Positions 47,796-61,229 of a DNA stretch of 64,000 bases are shown here, in pieces. The notes below the pieces were generated by a model. That model saw only the letters and a list, made by a program, of their open reading frames with translations. It did no database searches and was not told the DNA's origin. This DNA comes from Akebia trifoliata (lineage: Eukaryota > Streptophyta > Magnoliopsida > Ranunculales > Lardizabalaceae): contig CM030706.1 in assembly GCA_017979445.1 (NCBI GenBank), positions 6,427,595-6,491,594 of the forward strand, in the 5' to 3' direction. Position 1 is the stretch's first letter, and every line of letters begins with the position of its first letter. Made by a program: the position numbers and the translations under genes.

Positions 47796-49000
47796 TTACT
47801 GATATACTTAATTCAGATAAATTGTATGATTTCATAACTATAATGGGTATAATCAATGATAATAATAGCGATGTCTTTTTTATTTATAATATAAATGGTA
47901 CTAAAAAAATATTATTATATCATGCATTACTTTCTCAAATATGTGTAAATAATAATATTGCTCCAATTACTACAACCTTGGGTATATCTACAGGTATCAT
48001 GCTTAATAGACGCACAACGTAAAAATTTCTCTTATTTTTAATCACTTAAATATTTATGTTGACATTCATAAGCATAATAATTTTACAAAATTAATATATA
48101 TAACAAAATTAATTTTTTGGGATGAAGTTCATTTGTAAAAAAAATTTAATAATTGAGGCATCTGATTAAAATTTTTAAGATATAATAAATTCTAACTTAT
48201 CTTTCGAAAGTAAGGTTCTAGTATTTGACAGAAATTTCATACAAGTTCTTTGTGATGTATGTCGAGCTATAAGAACAAAAATTATTTTTTCACATTTGAC
48301 AAAATTATATATATGGAAAAAAATAAAAAAAAAATTTATTTACGGATAAATATGCAAGGTAAGAGTGATCTATATTTTTATTATCTACTATTATATGTTA
48401 TCGATGGTATTGATGAATAAAATTTTGAAGATGTAATTTGCTTGATGAAAATACTTTATTGGATAATATTTTCATTGATAAGAAGATTGTCAAGTCTTCA
48501 AATATAAAATGCGAGATTATCTATGCATGTCATAACGATTACTTATCATATTAGAGAAAATATTAAAATAAAAATAGATATTCTATATGTGGTGAAAATA
48601 AATGAAAATCAATAAACGATTTAAAGACAAAAAATTCACGTTTATCGTGAAAAAAGTTAAAATATTTTCTATTACCATCAAGACTACAAAAAATATAATA
48701 TATATATTGTGGATTGTAAAGAATTTGACATGCCATGAAGATGTGGATTTAATATCGAACAAATTAAGTTTGTGTCATTTAATAGATTCTTCCTGTTTAA
48801 AAAAAGTAAATTATAAATGAAATACATTTACTGGTAGAACACATAATGTTTGATTAGGATATGCAACAGATGGATTCAATCATTTTAGAAATAATAACAA
48901 TTCTTATAGTTATTAGCCTAATATGGTTATCTCAATAATATTCCTCAATCCTTATGCATGCGAAAGAAATTTATAATGTTCACATTATTGATTCTTGAAA
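47796..49000 (+). pseudogene. Helitron PIF1-type helicase relic
   Basis: Scattered but ordered helicase motifs on the plus strand. Walker A region at 47822-48022: SDVFFIYNINGTKKILLYHA, where the family has a glycine-rich GTGKT loop, followed by a run ending GISTGIMLNRRTT (motif Ia side). Walker B-like KLIFWDEV at about 48105-48130. A motif III-like block at about 48208-48320 (KVLVFDRNFIQVLCDV and later HLTKLYIW). Frames change and stops occur throughout, and the Walker A glycine-lysine pattern is degraded. In plants these helicases are mostly carried by rolling-circle Helitrons. No Rep domain or CTAG terminus was found nearby. Confidence 0.65.
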
Positions 49001-49917
49001 AAAAAATTCTAGATACAATATTGACGTTACTTACAGTTACTAATTGCAGAATTAATTGAATTGTAGTTTTGTGGAATAATAACATATAACTCTAATAAAA
49101 AGAGTAATTTTATTATGGATTGCGTAAAAGTATATTATAATATAATAATATTTATATTACACCTTACCCCTTTAATACTTTAATAATTTCAAATTAATCA
49201 CTTTTATATAAATAATTATAATTAAACATAATTTTATAATAAAAAATATTTTAATATTTTAATAATAAAAAATAATTAAATAATATATTATTATATTAGA
49301 CTAATGTAAACTATGTATCTCAAAATTTTGAAATTCCTCATTGATTTTTTTCTATTGATCAAAATATCTTTTAAGCCCTAAGTTCTTTTGATAAAATTAA
49401 TATTTTCATAATTTATCTTATTAAATTAGGATTTAAGCTTGTTTATAGTCAAAATTTTGTTTTTCGATATTTTTGAACTCAACGATGATGGTCATTTAAC
49501 TAATAGAGTTTCTTATAAAATTTTGACTTTTACTTTCTTTAACTAAATCTTCTAATTATCTAATCATAATCATGGTAAGATTTTCTGAATCGTACATTTC
49601 ATTTATCAAATTCACCTTTTATCAAATCTTTATTTTAAATCAACAATGTTACGATTTATTTTTTATATTTTTATTTTAAACTTAATAGGAAAGTAGGTCA
49701 ATATAATTTATTTAACTTTTCGATATATGTAAAAAAAATTCAAGGCATTACATTATTTATGTTGATTTATTTATCTTTTTTTCTCATCTTCATATTATAA
49801 TTGCAAATTACTAGCATTTCCTAATATTTTTTTTGTTTTTGACATGGATTGGTATATTTACATTTCTTGATGTTTTCAAATCTTGAAGAAGTCAATCTAT
49901 AATTGAATTTCTATGAC
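49001..49917. other. Gene-free AT-rich stretch
   Basis: Low-complexity AT-rich DNA to the right of the helicase relic; it may be further decayed Helitron sequence. No motif could be assigned. Confidence 0.35.
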
Positions 49918-50040
49918 AATACTTAGTGGTTTGTAATTACTAGGTGAAAGTGAATGCGAGTTTTGAACTCAGGTCTTGGTATCAACACACACATACTTCA
50001 TCCAACTTAGCAATTTGGCTCCTTTCTTTGTCGAGGGAAT
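49918..50040 (-). mobile_element. tRNA-derived SINE, copy 2
   Basis: On the minus strand: A box-like TTGCTAAGTTGGATGAAG, B box-like GAGTTCAAAAC about 35 bp later, then ATTCAC and ACCACTAAG body blocks that match the SINE at 5260-5382. More diverged than that copy. Confidence 0.5.
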
Positions 50041-50428
50041 ATGGGGTACCCTTCATATATTTTATTATATTTTTACCTATAATGAAAAATCATCTTATTT
50101 TAATGCATCTATATATATATTTTTTCCTTCATCTTCTCCATTTTTGCATGATAAAGGTTTACATGTATATTGTGTAGTCCAAATAATGGCGCCTACCATT
50201 GAGATATCATTTGATTCATATAATCAGAATATGAGACCTTCTGAATTATTATCCATAATTTTCTTACCATTTCAAGATATAAAAATAAGTTTGATAGTTA
50301 AATCTGTGTAATCCTGGTATAGAAGTATTCACATGTCAGTATCATTGATTGGAAAGTCAAGTTTAATGAACATATCTTGGGTTATCATAAACTTGCATGC
50401 TTATTATCACCATATTACCTATATATAA

Positions 50429-50805
50429 GGTAATGTTCTTTTGACAAAATCCTAGCTAATATTTTAAACAAAGTTTTGTCTTATATGACTAAAATATTTT
50501 GAAATGCAATGATTTTTGTGAGGATGATCTCCATAGTCAATAAATCATTCCCACAAAAAATCAGCCAATTCTGAAACTTCTAACCCCATGAAAAGTAGTC
50601 ACAAACTAACAGTAAAAATTGACGGTTCACGATTCTTCATCTTATAAATTAAGGTTAGAAATTTTAAAATTTGCTGATTTTTTGTGATGGTGATTTTCTC
50701 ATCATAGAGATCATCCTCACAAAAAATTAGTCCATTATAAATTTTCTAGCCATATAAGATAAAATACTTTGTCTAGAATATTGTCTAGGATTTTGTCATA
50801 TCTCA
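50429..50805. mobile_element. Foldback MITE, copy 3 (diverged)
   Basis: Same double-palindrome layout as 352-726 and 25124-25500 (GTGAGGATGATCTCCATAG; TTCTAACCCCATGAAAAG; CACGATTCTTCATCTTATAAA spacer). Terminal repeats TGACAAAATCCTAG at about 50441 and CTAGGATTTTGTCA at about 50786. The left flank is TATATA; the right flank is not a TA repeat. Confidence 0.6.
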
Positions 50806-50893
50806 TTCATTAATTTATTTATGTATGTGTATTGAAGACTGTCCATAGGCGTATAGGATCTTGTCATATCTCATTCATTAATTTATTTATGTA
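50787..50893 (+). repeat. 68-bp tandem duplication at the end of foldback copy 3
   Basis: AGGATTTTGTCATATCTCAT and the following block to TTATTTATGTA (39 bp) recurs at 50855-50893 with one mismatch. Confidence 0.7.
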
Positions 50894-53152
50894 GGTTCAA
50901 TTCTCAGGTAGGTTTTATCAATCTGTTTTTCTTTTGTACTTATTTTCTTAATTTAGTATAATTTCACACTAATCAGGAAAAAAAAGATATTTCCTATAAA
51001 TAATGTTATTATTATAATAGATACATTATTTATTTAGCAATTATAATTAAGATATGTATCTACTTTGGTAACTAATTTGCATTATTACTGTCATATCATT
51101 GGTAATGGTGTAAATTATGGTTTGACTCATTTTGTTGAGAGATTTGAAAAAGTTTACTAGGTATGGAACATTGATATTCAATTTTAGTTATCAGCATTTC
51201 TGTTTGTAATAGGCATACCAAACACGTTGAAGACAAGAAAAATACAAAAATTTACTCTAGTAAGTGTAGAAATGTATCCAAAACACATTTATTTCAGACT
51301 GATATGAAATTAGTTCCTTTAATATTTTGTTTATATGAAAATAGAAAATTATGTATTATAAAAATATTTTGTTAAGGCATTTATATAGCTTTATTTCAAC
51401 TTTTTATTCACTTTCTTTCACCAATAATAAATTAATGTTTTATTCCATTTGTAGAAAATGTCTTCATCGCCCATACCCCTAACAAAATAATGGATGACGA
51501 CACCAAGACTATTCATTTAATATCGATAAGAAGTTAATTCATTCTTTAAATTTGCAAGAGATAATAGATATAAACTAGGGAGTGATGATTGGTATTGTTG
51601 TCATGATGTTAAATTTTATAATCTTTTAAGAGAACATAAAAGAAGAAGACATTTAAATTTACGATGATTCACTAGAGGATATTCCAATGCAACCTTTATA
51701 TCTGTTTTGTCAAATTAAGAATACAAATTATCTGTGATAATTTATTTGTTAAGTATGACGGTTAGATATTAATAATTTAATAATAATTTTTCAGAATTGT
51801 TAGAATTAATATATAATATAATATAATATATAAAATGAATAAAGAGATCAAATATCTAAACTATTAACAAATTTATAACTTATAATATGTTTATAACATA
51901 ATATAATATAATATTATATAATAATATTATAATATTATATTATATAATATAATAACATATATCAAATAAATCATTGTTAAGTAATAATTTGATTATATAT
52001 TTAAGAATATTTTTTTATTATTATAATAAATTAAAAAATCTTAATAATTTATTTTAAATTAATTTAATACTAAAATTTTATTTTATTTAATTTGATAAAT
52101 TTTTCATTCCAATAAATTTAACATTATAAGCAAATCTAACACAATTTTCTCATAAATAAACTTTGCTAAATTGCTAAACATAATCTTATAATAATTATTT
52201 AGAGATTTATATTTAAATATATTTAAATAATATTATTTGTATTTATTAGTTTTTTATTTTTGTTATTATATTTAATTGGTATTATCTCTTATCAATTTTT
52301 TTTTTATATTTTATACATAATTGTCTCTTTTCTCTACAACAAATTCAATATCAAGAATTAATCATTAAATTAAAGAAGTTATAAAATTGAGAAAATGGTA
52401 TAAATTATTTATTATTTATTTTAATTTTATTATTAAATATTTTATTATTTTAATATATTTTAATTAATCAATGAAAATAGATTTGACAAATTTTTTTAAT
52501 CTAAAATAAAAAATAAAATATTTGAATTACTTAGATGTTATTAAACGATAAAAACTGAATGAGTAACATTAAAATAATTTCTGTCACTTTCAAAAGATGT
52601 TTAACATTTAAGTAAAATAATACAAATATATTTTATTTATTTATTTATTTATTAACTTATCATTAATTTGTATGTTTTATTGAATTTAAGTTTTTATCCA
52701 AAGTTAAGATAAACATTATGAAATTCAAAACAGTTAAGACCTGTAGTATATTATATGCATGATTTTACTTGTAATATAGAAATCTTTATTAGATATTATT
52801 CACTTAGTATCTTCTATTTGTACTGCATGCATATAATTTTTAAACTTTGAATGCTAAATTTAATTTATAATTGCTGGAAGTACATAAGTTGAATAATTTA
52901 ATTTAATTTTTTTAAATATATATATATTTTTTATATTTATTATCAAAATAAAACATGAATAAATACTTTTTAATATTTTATTAAAATTAAAAAAAATTAT
53001 AATTTCAATAATGAATTTTTAGATTTGAGTAATTTTATTATTATTTACTTAGTAGATTTTCTTTTAAATAATTATATCTCTGAAAAATTCACTACACATT
53101 TGATTAGTTCTTATAGACTTAATTGATTGGAGTAGAGTAAAATGTCTATTTA
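50894..53152. other. Extremely AT-rich gene-free stretch
   Basis: From about 51790 to 53050 G+C is very low. 51810-51965 is made almost entirely of ATAATATTAT-type words that can pair with themselves. No exon, transposon end or protein motif found. Confidence 0.5.
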
Positions 53153-53157
53153 TTAAG

Positions 53158-56100
53158 TGTAAAATTCCGAGTTTTCAATTTGTATCTCGAGAAAAAATAA
53201 ATAGTAGAATTTTGAGAAAATCTTGAAAGTGGGACTTAGGGTAAAATTGTAGGACCTTGTTCTGATTATTTTTAATGAAATTTGATCTTGCCATTGTATT
53301 CAAAATGACCGAAAAACATATTTTAGCCTATAAACACGCTCAAGTACGAGTCCGAATATAAAAGTTGCGAAATCCTCGATTACCGAGTCGGACTAGGATA
53401 AAATAGTAATTTCTTGCTAGAGTAAGAATTATTAAGATTTTATTATACCATTGAGTTCGTAATAAAAAATTATTGAACATGGACTATTTATTTATCATTT
53501 TTGAAGATCAGGAAGTTGAATTATCGTCAAAAATGAAAATGACGTCAATTTTAAGGGTCACCTTAGACAAAAAATGTAAATTTTTGTTAGAGATAAAATT
53601 TGTAGAAATTGATCATACCATTAGATCTGAAATGAAAAATTAGATAAAATAGAGTATTCGTTTGTTAGTTTTGGAGTCCGGATGGTTAAGTTAGCGTCGA
53701 TCAAAACAATAGGCAAAATACCGATTTCGTCTCAAAATTATATAAATAAATTTTTTTAATTTTTTTTATCATCGTATTCCCCAACCCATCAAAAAAAACC
53801 AGTCAACGATTTTTTTTTTAATTCATTTTTTTTTCTCAATGGTCCAACTTAGATTTATCGCGAACTGCTCGCCATCGACGATCGACGCAGAAGGGAGAAA
53901 CGTCTGCAACCTCGTTCTCTACAAAATCTACCAAACTTTTTTTCGTTTCACTTTCTTTTTCACCCCATATCATAAAAAATCAGCTGTATTTATATACGGG
54001 GGTTTTGAAACTTTGACCTCAGATTTTATCCGTTTCGGGATCAAATCGTTATCTGCTGTAGAAGGGAGAAAAGACGACGACGTCAAGTTCTTCGAAACCA
54101 CCAAGTCAAACTCAAAAATCAGCAGTCTCGAAGTTTGGTCCATCTTGATTTTCATGTTGATCGTCTCGATTTTCGTGCACGTACTTCAATCCTTTCGCAT
54201 AGAGATGGTAATGAACTTTCAATTTCTATTAGTAATCGTAAATTGTGAAAATTACATTTAGGATTTTATTAAAAATTTGTGGTGAGTTTTCAAAAATATA
54301 AAATTCAATTGATTATTTTAAATTCACGCCAGAACTTGTATATTCGATATGTTTAATTGTATTTTATAACAAATTATACGTGGGTAGGATATTTCAACAA
54401 ATTATTTCCATCAGTTGGGTCATGTGTACTACTCAGACCTCGTTTTGATATAAATTTTGTTCTTTTGCAATATTATTGATAAAAATAAATTCTATAGTTG
54501 GAAAATATGATTTAATATTCAATGAACTCATATTGAATAATGAATATCAGAAAATTGATATTTTATTTGAGAGATTGAAAATTGTAAAAATTGTAAAAAT
54601 TGAAAAAAGGAAAAAAGGAAAAAAGGAAAAAAAGGGTATGAAATGGTAAATGTCAGAATCATACATGAGGTGTGATGTCTGTCTTTTACATTGTTGTGTT
54701 GTGTATAGGTTAGTGGACGAATATCCAGGGATAATGTTACTGGTTGCATATTTATTTACTTTTTGTTAGCACGAAGCGCTGTTTACTTTTCTGTTCAATT
54801 ATTTATTTTAGGTCGGGTAGTCACAGTTGCATGGTAGGAAAATGGATATCCATTATCAACCTTGTATTGTTAATTTCTCTTTTGTTTTCAAAGAAAAATA
54901 ATATATATATAATTATTTTGTGAGCTGTTAAAGAGTGTGAATGCCTGAAGGGATAGTGCGTCATATCATCCGGAGTGGTGTATTATCCTGGGATATACGG
55001 TAGGGACCACCAAGCTCATACGTGGTATGGGATGCGTATGAGAGTGGAGTCACAACTGGAATCCGGATTATTCTTCTCTATCTTTACTAGTGAACTTGTA
55101 ATGTAAAGGTGGTCGTATACGAATGGTTTATATATTTGAGAATCACATACACGCCTGATAGGCATAGACGAAAATGATTAGTCAGTGATCACTAACAATC
55201 TATAGAAGTTGAATGTTCTGACACATCGAAAAAAGACCCATTGCTTACGGTTACGTCAAACAGCCAGCCTAAGCCTGATAAATGGTCTCATAAGTGTGGT
55301 AAATAGCAACCAGCCAAAAAATCATAAACTAATATTTTATTATAAACATCATGTCCTGACTAGAAGCGATTCAGTCGTGAATCCTAACTCTCTAATTCCA
55401 ATATTTCACCATTGTGTATTATGTATTTGTTGCCTTATTTTGATATATAAAATGAAATGCATGTTTAATATTGTTATTTGATCAATTAGATTTGTATAAA
55501 AAGATAATGTTATAGTGAGTACTGCTGATCAATGTAATGCGAGTTTTAAAATGTTTAGTTGCTCATCCCTGCCTATATGTACCAGTTAATCGTAGTTTTT
55601 TCTATAAAACTTTACATATTTTAAAATGATTCAGTATGTTTATTCGTTCATGTTAGGAGAAGTTATTGGTAGAAATTATTTGATTTCCTACTGGGTAATC
55701 ATTGTTACTTACCCTTTCATTCTCCATTTTTTTAGTTTCAGATTCAGAGCTTGGCAAGACAGGTATAGAGCACTAGTGAGGATCATCTGGTTGGTCAGAT
55801 AGACAACCAGAGTTCATCACCTGGTGAGTATTGGGACTACACCCCCTAGTGGTGTCGATTTGTCCAAGAGTATTATAGATGTTGTTTTGAGCGTTAGGAC
55901 TTTTGTTAGAATGAGAAATTTTTGTATAATCCTGTGTATAAATTTCATTTTCCGCACTTTGATTTTTCGTTCGTTATTAGATGTATATAGGCTTCCTCTA
56001 GTATTATATTTTGTATGTATATATACAGGATTGTATGTTGTTTATTAGATGCAAGTTGAACGCCTTGAAATGCTAACATAAACATAGGAGACTATGCCGA

Positions 56101-56172
56101 AATTTCGAGGTGCCACCTAGTACCTCGAGATCTGACATGAGGACTTGTGTTAGCGTTTAGCGGGGCACCACA
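53158..56172 (+). mobile_element. Solo LTR, long-LTR family, copy 2
   Basis: 3,015 bp, begins TGTAAAATTCCGAG and ends GGGGCACCACA, with the identical 5-mer TTAAG outside both ends (53153-53157 and 56173-56177). It is colinear with the reverse complement of copy 1 over its length, including the shared blocks around 54950-55150 (GGATAGTGCGTCATATCATC; GGACCACCAAGCTCATACGT) and the terminal TGTTAGCGTTTAGCGGGGCA. No internal retrotransposon genes adjoin it. Confidence 0.88.
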
Positions 56173-56177
56173 TTAAG

Positions 56178-57992
56178 AGTGTTAGGAAAAATTAGGTCCA
56201 GTAAACTCTAACTTCCTTATCCTTAAATTGATTACTTAAAAGAAAAATAAAATTGAGATATTATGTCTTAAACAGTAATTTTAGGATTAAATTGACTACT
56301 TTGAAATTGACTTCCTACTATTCTTGGAAAATGAAAAGAATATAAAAGATAAATAAAAGAAAAATAAAAACAAAAGTATAAAAATTAAAAACTTAAGAAA
56401 GAAAAATGAAAAGTGAAAAAGAGTCCAATGAAACCACATATAAATATTTCAATAGGGTGAAATATTTCAATACCTTAGTTTCTTAGTATTCTTTTATTTA
56501 TTTTCTTTATCCTCATCTCGGGCGTGATTCGTTACTATTGGAGAAATCCATTATATCGGATGCTCGTTAAGATATAGGATCATTGGGCAATAATACTTTT
56601 GAAGGGAATAAAATCTTAGTCAATTACTAGATTTCTTAAATAAAAAAAATTTAAAGTAAAACTTTTAGAATCAAGAGGCTTTATTGGTTTCTTGATTTGG
56701 GTTATCAAATTTTTTTTTGAAAATAAATTAATTTTACTTAGATATTTGGTAGATTAGTTTTCTTAAAAAATTTCTAATTTCAAAAATTTTCAATTAATTT
56801 AGTTTTTTAATTTCCTAATTTTTAACTTTTTTTTTATATAAAATTAATTGTTTTAAAGAGATTTGGATAATTTTTCTAAGTTAGATTAAGACTGTTCTCT
56901 TTTTCCTATGGATCAACCCTTACTTGCCTTATCAAATTAAGATTTTATAAATTTTTATTTGTTTACAAGACCTTAGTGAGCCACAAACAATACTTCATCA
57001 ACATCATTAAAGGAGCAATAGGCATTGCTCTTGTAACCAACAACATATTTAGTTTGGTTATCATAACCTGTCACTATTGGTTTATATTTTATGTATATGT
57101 CACACTCTTATTTATTTGTCAACGATGATTATGCTTTCATTTGGTTTGCATTTTTTTAATGTGTAATGATATCATATTTGTCATGGCAATATGGATCAAA
57201 ATCTAAACCAGTTATAATTGATTTCTATATCTATATTTTGAACCCCAATTGATATTGAAAGGAAAATATTATTGTCTGTTAGCTTATAATTCATCATATT
57301 TTCAATGTAGTTTCATTGCCTTCGACTTCATTTGTAATTCTATTATTACAAGTTGTATAATCATACTTGTTTTAGTATACTGTTGTTGCTTGAGATTTTT
57401 TCCATGTCTCCTTGTACTTCTGTTTCTATTTGGAACTACCGAATGATTGTATTACTTTCAGCGTGATTGTTTTTTTTATAAGGACATTTTATATATATAT
57501 TATCATTTTTTGTTTAACAGTGGTTTAATCATCTTTTTTATGTTTACTAAGATGAACTTTATTTTCAATGTTGGATATTTAATGATAGATTGAGTTGTAA
57601 TTGGATTTTTTATTCAGGTTATGATAGCCATTTGGCGCAAATGCTTAAATTGGTTTGTGTTGAATGCATATATAATATCCGCTCTCTCTTAGAAAAATAT
57701 TTTCCTACTAATTTAGTCAGATTTTAACTTTTACTAATGATCCTTGAGTTCAAATGGATTATCACATTTGCAATCAAACACCATAACCCTTTAAATTCCA
57801 TGAAAAACAATAATTGAAATAAAAAAAATTCAAAAAAATATTCTTTTGGGGGGATTTGATTCAAGTTTGAAAATGTGTGAATACAAGACTTCAATATTAC
57901 AGTGTTTGAGTGTAAAAATAAAAATAAAAAAGGACGGAGAAAATGATTAGTCACGTGCATGAGATTTGTTGCTTGAGGCAACAAATCTTTTC
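56178..57992. other. Gene-free stretch between two solo LTRs
   Basis: 1.8 kb of AT-rich DNA. It is not an internal retrotransposon region, because each neighbouring LTR has its own target duplication. No protein motif recognised. Confidence 0.5.
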
Positions 57993-57997
57993 TCACC

Positions 57998-60900
57998 TAT
58001 AATATCCCGAATTTTTAATTCATATATCGAAGAAATCAAATGGTGATATTTTGAGGAAAATTCCGAAATAAGGTCTTACAATAAAATACTCGGATATTGT
58101 TTTGTCTATTTTTAAGGAAAATCGACTTCACCATTAAATTCAAAAAGGTCGAAATATATACTTTAGTTTATAAGTAAGTTCGAATTCGAGTTCAGAGGAA
58201 AAAGTTATAAAATCCTTGAATTTCGCGTTAAGTGGGATCCAAAATAGTGAAATTTTGTTAAAGCAAGAATCAAGAAAATTCGACACCACCATTAGGTCCG
58301 CAAGGAAAAAATATTCGAAATAGAATATTCATTTGCCATTTTTCGAGTATGAATAATCAAGTTACGGTTGAACTAGAAACGATGAGAAGAAAATTACAAA
58401 TATACCCTCATCACTTTCTATTTAAAAGAAAACTAGCTTTCTTTTCTTCCTTTCTCTTATTCTCCAAAGAACCAAATGACAACCACTCTCAACCCAAGGG
58501 TTTTGACTTATTCCCATCAAGTTCTAGCGTGAACGAGGCCGAGTTGAATCTCGACGAAGAAAGCAAAGTTGTCGGTCACGACGAGAGCTACAACTTCACC
58601 ATCCTTACTTGCCTATTCTCATTCGTTTTTCCAATCCTCCATCAATAACCAGTCATATAGTTCTAGGGAAACTCTACACCTTCTACCCAAAGGTTTCATC
58701 AAGTAGGAGTTAGATCTACCTTTCATTGTAAAAGCGAAGGAGAGTGCCGTCGTCGAATGCTTTGTAAACCCTCACCCGTTTTGCACCAAACTCAACCCAA
58801 CCTCAACTTTTTTTCCATCCAACCTAGGCTCTCGTGCTAGTTCATCACATTTGACGTCCACAAACTTCAGTAAGGGATTCTCAATTCTTAGTAGTAACCT
58901 TAGATTTTGGAAATGTGCATTTAAGTTTTTAACGAAACTTATTGGTTGTTTTTAAATCGTAGAAATCTTATGTTTGATATTAAATTCATCTTAGAATTAA
59001 AGGTTTAATGTGTTTTTATTAAGTTTTGACAAGATATTCGTGGGTGGGTCAAAGGGTTTGAAAAACGGAAGAAAAATCTGAACAATGGATTGAAAAATCG
59101 AAAATTCATGTAATAGTTCAGTATTGTCGGCAGGAGCTATTGGTGCCACCGACACCTACCGATGACCATTCTGTCAGTCCCACCAACAGAATCAAGGTTC
59201 TGCCACCGACAACCACCAACAAAAACTTTTCAAAACTCTTTTCTAACTTTTGGATTTTCTTCCTCATGCCTTATACACATTTTTTCACCATTTATTTCAT
59301 TAAAAATATTTAAGTAACATTTACTTTAAGTTCTTTAATAAAATTAAGGTTTTACCCCCCATTTCGAAACAATAGGAATGGTTTCAAGATCCAAATCTCA
59401 AAGGATCAAAATTTGAATTTTGATTTGAAGAACAAAACGTAAATTTCGATGTTTTTGGCAAACTTTCAAAAGTTAATATCTTTCGCGAATTAGACTGTAA
59501 AAATTACATGGTGTCAAATCTCATGCTCAAGGATTTTATTTTCAAAAATCTATTTTCATTTTCGAGAACTTTGAAAAATTGAGTGTCCAATACTTAACCA
59601 AAATTTCACCAACTTTTTTAATTTTAGTAGTTTACCTTTGCGTACCCATTGAGACCCCATTTTATCAAAAATTTAATGATTTTGTCGATTGAATGATCAA
59701 AGTGACTTTGAAAGCTTAAAAAAAAAAGATTTGGTTTGAAAAGTCAAAAAGTGAAAACATCGAAAGAATGAAAAAAGGGATGAACGGTATAATGTCAGAA
59801 TCACACCCGATGAGTGATGTCTGCATTTTACATTGTATGTTGTGTGTAGGTTGGTGAAGGGATATCCAGGGATAATGAATGGTTGCATATTTATTTAAAT
59901 TATGTTGTTGCAGAGGCTCCGAGTACTGTTGTTTATTTTAGGTTGAGTGGCCACAGTTGCATGATAGGAAACTGGATATCCATTCTTAACCCTGTATTGT
60001 TAATTTCTCTTTTGTGTTCAAATGAAAATGATAATATATGTAGCTATTTGTGAGCCATTAAAAAACCTATGAATGCCTAAAGGAATAGTATATCATATCA
60101 TCTGGAGTAGTGTACTATCCTGGGATGTACGGTAGGGACCATCAAGCTCATACACAGTATGAGACTGAGTCACAATTGGAATCCGAGTCTATTCATTTCT
60201 ATCTTTACCAGTGAACGTGTATTGTAAAAGTGATCGTATACGAATGGAGCGTATAACTTGGGAATCACATGCATTCCTGATAGGCATAGATGAAGATGAT
60301 TAGTTAGTAATCACTAACAATCTAGTAGTAGTCAAATGTTCTGACACATTGAAAAGAGACCCATTGCTTACGGTCACGTTAAACGACCAGCCTGAGCTGG
60401 ATAAATGGACCCGCAAATGTGGTAAACAGCGACCAACAACAAAATCAGGAACTACTAATTATTTGAGGAATATCATGTCCCGACTAGGAGTGATCCAGTC
60501 GTGAATCTCAACTCTCTAATTCTACTGCTCCACCATTATGTATTATGTAACTGTTGTTTTATTTCGAAATATAAATTGAAAAGTATGTCTGTCATTTCAA
60601 TGTTGTCAATTATATTTGTATAAGAAAGAAAATGTATAGTGAGTATTGATGATTGATGTTATGTTAACCTTTAAACTGTTTAATTGCTCATCCTTAGCTA
60701 TATGTACCAGTTGATCGTATTTTATTTTATAAAACTTTGCATGTATTAAAATGTTCAGTATGCTTATTCGATCATATTTAGAAAATGTTATTGGTAGGAA
60801 TTGGTTGTGGACTTATTGGGTAACCATTATTAATCTTCATTTTCTTCCTATTTTTTTAGTTTTAGAACTTACAGATATCGAGGTAGGCGTGGAGTCAACA

Positions 60901-61224
60901 AGTGAGGAGTACCTGGTCAGTCAGATCGACGATCAGAGTCTGTTGCATGGTGAGCACTAGGGCTACACCCTTTAGTGTTGTCAGTTTCGTCCAGGATATA
61001 TATAGATTTTGGAGTTGAATGTTAGGTTTATGTTAGAGTGAGAGTACTTTTTGTAATCCTGTATATTGTTAAACTTTCACACTCTGATCTACTCACGTGT
61101 TAGATATATTTAGTCTTCCGTTGTTATCTCGTGTTTGTAATTTCTTATATACAGGATTTGTTGTATAATAGATTATCAGGTCTTCGAGTTCCATAGAATG
61201 CTAACATAAATAGATGGCGCCACA
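57998..61224 (+). mobile_element. Solo LTR, long-LTR family, copy 3 (older)
   Basis: 3,227 bp, begins TATAATATCCCGAATTTTTA (first dinucleotide mutated from TG) and ends GGCGCCACA, with the identical 5-mer TCACC outside both ends (57993-57997 and 61225-61229). It is colinear with copies 1 and 2 but more diverged, and lacks about 80 bp just before the 3' end. Differences from the other copies suggest an earlier insertion. Confidence 0.82.
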
Positions 61225-61229
61225 TCACC

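Noticed and set aside
53839..54261. Open frame of 140 codons on the plus strand
   Set aside because: It lies inside solo LTR copy 2. The matching positions of copies 1 and 3 do not keep the same protein frame, so it is chance coding.
58349..58648. Open frame of 99 codons on the plus strand
   Set aside because: It lies inside solo LTR copy 3 and has no recognisable domain.
53158..61224. Copies 2 and 3 as the two LTRs of one retrotransposon with a 1.8-kb interior
   Set aside because: Each copy has its own different perfect 5-bp duplication at both ends, and the 1.8 kb between them has no retrotransposon motif.
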